From Synergistales bacterium (GTDB lineage Bacteria; Synergistota; Synergistia; Synergistales; Synergistaceae): a stretch of DNA of 17,610 nucleotides. A program made the translations under genes and the position numbers. A model generated the notes under the pieces. The model was given only the letters and a program-made list of their open reading frames with translations, was not told the origin of the DNA and did not search any database. This document shows, one piece after another, positions 14,740-17,610 of this stretch (positions are counted from its first letter, which is position 1; each line of letters opens with the position of its first letter). The stretch is from positions 1 to 17,610 of the forward strand of contig BOCB01000032.1 in the NCBI GenBank assembly GCA_026002695.1, read 5' to 3'.

Positions 14740-17547
14740 ATGGGAAATCTATTCGCCGGACTGTCGAACGGGAACACGGCGCTCGACTATTATATGAGGG
14801 GCATAGAGACGGCGGGGCACAATATAGCAAACTCCACGACCGAGGGTTTTGCCCGTCAGAGGGTGAACATCGGCGCGAACGCCGCCATAGAAGAGGGCGG
14901 CTTCATGGTGGGGCAGGGCGTTACCATGAGCTCCATCACGAGAATACGCAACCTCTTCCTCGACGCTCAGTACAGGGCGCAGCTCCCGACGCTCGGCTAC
15001 TGGGAGACGAAGGCGAACAACATAAAGAACATGGAGTTCTACGTCGGGAATTTGGACAGGGGCACGTTCCAGACAGTGCTCGACAACTTCTGGGCCAACG
15101 TCGAAGGGGTGCACACGACCCCCGAAGCGGCGACGGCGAGGGAGGTAATGCTCGAAAGCACGAGAACGGTTATCGAGTCGCTGATCCGTATGCGCTCGAA
15201 CTACGACGCTTACAGAACCGAGCTGAACGATCAGGTGAGGGATATGGTCGTCGAGGCGAACAGCCTCATCGACGGCATAGCCGAGCTGTGCAAGGAGATA
15301 ACGTCCGCGCAGAACGCGGGAATGAACCCGAACGACCTGCTCGACAAGCGGGATTTGATGGCGGAGAAGCTCTGCAAGCTCACGGGGGCCACCGTCGGCA
15401 GCCCGTCGCTCGACGAGGCGGACGGAGACTACAAGATAGACCTGAACGGCAAGCTGCTCGTTCAGGGGCAGGCTCAGTACTGCGCGAAGAACGCCGCGAT
15501 AATCAACACGAGGCACCTCGTTTTGGTGCCGATGGTCGGCAACCTCGGATATTACGACGTACAGGTAGAGTACAACCAGTACGACCATATCAGCGACCTG
15601 TCGGTGGCGTCGGTGATAATCGAGCGCGGCGCGACTCCGCCGGGAACCTGCTCGAAGAACGGCGTTCACGAGCTGTTCGTGGAACGCCTTGCCGACGGCA
15701 TGACGTGGATGGCGGGCGGCGCGAGGAGCGACACGCTGGTTCCCCCCGGGGACCGCATCGGCAATATATATGACAAAAATCAGAAGCTCGACATCAACGG
15801 CTCCTTCTCGCTGCAAGTAGGCAACGCCGGGGTGCAGGCGCTGTCGAACAGCTTCTTCGACGCCGCCAACCAGGCCAACAACGGCATAGTCAAATTCAAC
15901 CCCAACGCTCACGGCGGCGAGACCGAGTACGAGTTCCGCATAGCCGCGGGCGAGTTCGAGACATACGTAAAGTGTGAATTTAACGGCACGACATGGGATA
16001 TCACCTCACCAAATAGCACGACTGTGATCACGAGCACGGGCGCGGATCTCATACTCGAAGATATAGCCGGGGCGATAAACTCGATACAGTACCCGGCGGG
16101 CAGGCAGGCGTTCGCGGCGGCCGTGAACCCGAACAGCTACGCGATGACGATAGAGTGCGCTAACACGAGCGAGATGAGGGGTCATCTTATCTCGATAACG
16201 GACTTCAGGAACACGCTCGCCGAGGACCTCGGGATAATGAACAAGAACCCCGCCGTCGAGATAACGGTGACGAAGGAGGACTCGCTCGTAACGATAGCGA
16301 ACAAGATAAACGCGGCTTACAAGAGCGACCTCGTCGGCGGGGCGGGCTCCCTTTACAGCACGAACCCGCCGGGCGTCGCCCCGAGCGAGCCGGAGCAGTG
16401 GCTGCACGCGAACGTGATACAGGAGCCGGACGGAACGTTCTACCTCTCGCTCATGAGCGACGTGTCGGGCGAGGCGAACAGGATAAACGTCCTGCCGGGC
16501 AATGTCTGCGACACGAGCGGCGATCTGATGACGGCGCGCCTGCTCGGCCTCGTGGACTGGGACGATCCGGATACGTCGGCAGAGGAAAAGACGACGAGCT
16601 ATATGCAGTTCGCGAAGGCCAAGGACGCGCCGACGACGATTGTAACGCGCGACACGCCGGGCGGCGACGTCTATGTGGACGACGCTTACTTTATATACGA
16701 CGGCAAGCACTTCCTGTCGGAGAGCAACAGCTTCGTCGACGCGAGGATATTTAAGACGGGCAAGGGTCCCAACCTTGAGGACTTCGTCTGGGTGAACAGG
16801 ATGGCGGACGATCTCGACCGCTTCGCCGCGGGGATAAGGCTCAACCTGTCCGGACTGAACACCCGCTACAGCGACGGAGGCGCGGCGCTCTCGAAGAACG
16901 AGGCCGTGATAATAAAGGTCGATCCTCACCTGACGAACGGCGAGATATTCGCGATGCTGGAGTCGCGCGACGACATGATCCTAAACCTCGAGGATTATCT
17001 TGACGATATAGTATACGAGATGGTGACCGAGGTGAACGCCGTTCACTATGCCGGACACGGCATCGGCGAGAACGCGGACACGACGGGAACAAAATATTTC
17101 GCCCATATAAACGGCAGGTACGGGGCGCTCAACTCGACTAAATTCCTGCTGAACGAGGATTTGGCCAAGGACGTGAGCCTCATAGGCGCTAACTCCGGCG
17201 ACGGGTACGGACACTCGAGGGGATCGGGCGAAGGTTTGAACGCGCTCCGTATTGCGCAGCTCAAGATAACGAAGGTCTTTGACAAAGGCGCGGAGAATTT
17301 TAACGAATACTTCCTGAAATTCACCGGGGACCTGGGGAGCCAGGGATTTACGGCGAATTACATGCTGAAGGCCCAGAGCGAGGTGTCCGATCAGATATTG
17401 GCTCTCAGGGAATCGGTCATGGGGGTCAGCACCGACGAGGAGCTTATGGACATAATAAAGTTCCAGCAGGGCGTCGGCGCGATCTCAAGGTACATGACGG
17501 CGATAGACGACATGCTGGACAGAATAATCAACAGCATGGGCGTGTAA
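14740..17547 (+). CDS. flgK: Flagellar hook-associated protein FlgK, large paralogue 2
   Basis: The 935-aa product is a second FlgK-type junction protein, in tandem with the first. The N-terminus GIETAGHNIANSTTEGFARQ and C-terminus RESVMGVSTDEELMDIIKFQ are closer to the FlgK consensus than those of paralogue 1. The two align along most of their length (for example RIRNLFLDAQYRAQ against RMRDLFLDARYRRA), so they arose by duplication and then diverged. The SD GGGGAGG (14725-14731) lies 8 nt before the ATG and only 1 nt past the preceding stop, so the pair is co-transcribed. Whether both are built into one junction or used alternately is unknown. Confidence 0.9.
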   Translation: MGNLFAGLSNGNTALDYYMRGIETAGHNIANSTTEGFARQRVNIGANAAIEEGGFMVGQGVTMSSITRIRNLFLDAQYRAQLPTLGYWETKANNIKNMEFYVGNLDRGTFQTVLDNFWANVEGVHTTPEAATAREVMLESTRTVIESLIRMRSNYDAYRTELNDQVRDMVVEANSLIDGIAELCKEITSAQNAGMNPNDLLDKRDLMAEKLCKLTGATVGSPSLDEADGDYKIDLNGKLLVQGQAQYCAKNAAIINTRHLVLVPMVGNLGYYDVQVEYNQYDHISDLSVASVIIERGATPPGTCSKNGVHELFVERLADGMTWMAGGARSDTLVPPGDRIGNIYDKNQKLDINGSFSLQVGNAGVQALSNSFFDAANQANNGIVKFNPNAHGGETEYEFRIAAGEFETYVKCEFNGTTWDITSPNSTTVITSTGADLILEDIAGAINSIQYPAGRQAFAAAVNPNSYAMTIECANTSEMRGHLISITDFRNTLAEDLGIMNKNPAVEITVTKEDSLVTIANKINAAYKSDLVGGAGSLYSTNPPGVAPSEPEQWLHANVIQEPDGTFYLSLMSDVSGEANRINVLPGNVCDTSGDLMTARLLGLVDWDDPDTSAEEKTTSYMQFAKAKDAPTTIVTRDTPGGDVYVDDAYFIYDGKHFLSESNSFVDARIFKTGKGPNLEDFVWVNRMADDLDRFAAGIRLNLSGLNTRYSDGGAALSKNEAVIIKVDPHLTNGEIFAMLESRDDMILNLEDYLDDIVYEMVTEVNAVHYAGHGIGENADTTGTKYFAHINGRYGALNSTKFLLNEDLAKDVSLIGANSGDGYGHSRGSGEGLNALRIAQLKITKVFDKGAENFNEYFLKFTGDLGSQGFTANYMLKAQSEVSDQILALRESVMGVSTDEELMDIIKFQQGVGAISRYMTAIDDMLDRIINSMGV

Positions 17548-17567
17548 AGGCGGCACCGAACCTGTAG

Positions 17568-17586
17568 GGGCGGCAAATTGCCGCCC
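17568..17586. repeat. Palindrome after flgK paralogue 2
   Basis: GGGCGGCAA (17568-17576) and its exact complement TTGCCGCCC (17578-17586) surround one base. It is preceded by TGTAG and not followed by Ts. The sequence resembles the GTAGGGGCG...CGCCC palindromes dispersed in intergenic DNA of many bacteria. It may act as a weak terminator of the flagellar unit, but the window ends too soon to tell. Confidence 0.75.
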
Positions 17587-17610
17587 GTTCCGAATAACAT
17601 AGAGAAACGG

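Noticed and set aside
1..17610. tRNA, rRNA, CRISPR array, transposase or prophage genes
   Set aside because: None was seen: no regularly spaced repeat array, no transposase-like frame, and no cloverleaf noticed in the intergenic stretches read.

Overview
This is a chromosomal window of about 58% GC (estimated by eye) from an anaerobe-like, flagellated, diderm-type bacterium. The gene set is a SurA/PpiD-type periplasmic chaperone, a GH57-DUF3536 glycogen-type cluster, PyrK and two very large FlgK paralogues. The style of the genes fits Synergistota best, but that is inference from gene style and no marker gene is present. All genes are on the + strand.

Layout. (1) 1-110 is the 3' end of an unidentified gene, closed by a good intrinsic terminator. 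(2) 372-1645 is a self-contained unit: a near-consensus sigma-70-type promoter, a membrane-anchored SurA-like protein and its own terminator. (3) 1700-7530 is an alpha-glucan storage cluster: GH57/DUF3536 glycosidase, short-form alpha-glucan phosphorylase (glgP) and glycogen synthase (glgA), the last two translationally coupled. It ends at a perfect 28-bp palindrome. (4) 7600-11340 is a probable operon: a protein with a GrpE-like beta domain, a long acidic linker and a C-terminal AT-hook array; a TPR-TM-BON-LysM envelope protein; and PyrK, which overlaps its upstream neighbour by one base. (5) 11340-17547 is a flagellar unit: a clear sigma-28 (FliA-type) promoter drives two tandem FlgK (hook-filament junction) paralogues of 1020 and 935 aa, roughly twice the usual size. 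The window ends in a dispersed-type palindrome.

The most interesting non-coding signal is an 89-bp element repeated almost perfectly (87/89) at 7603-7691 and 11426-11514. Each copy ends 21-27 bp upstream of the -35 box of the next predicted promoter, one for the AT-hook operon and one sigma-28 promoter for flgK. A related dyad/hairpin at 11605-11641, inside the flgK leader, has the same architecture as the start of copy 1 (9-bp stem, 4-nt AGRA bulge, 3-bp inner hairpin) with a compensatory base change. Together these suggest shared control of the AT-hook/LysM/pyrK operon and the flgK operon, either as a DNA operator or as a structured RNA.

Several starts are reassigned from promoter and Shine-Dalgarno (SD) evidence: the SurA-like gene to ATG 472, GH57 to TTG 1728, glgA to ATG 5997 and the AT-hook gene to GTG 7801. 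The LysM gene may start at a non-canonical codon near 9573. Predicted functions rest on motif recognition by eye; no database search was run.
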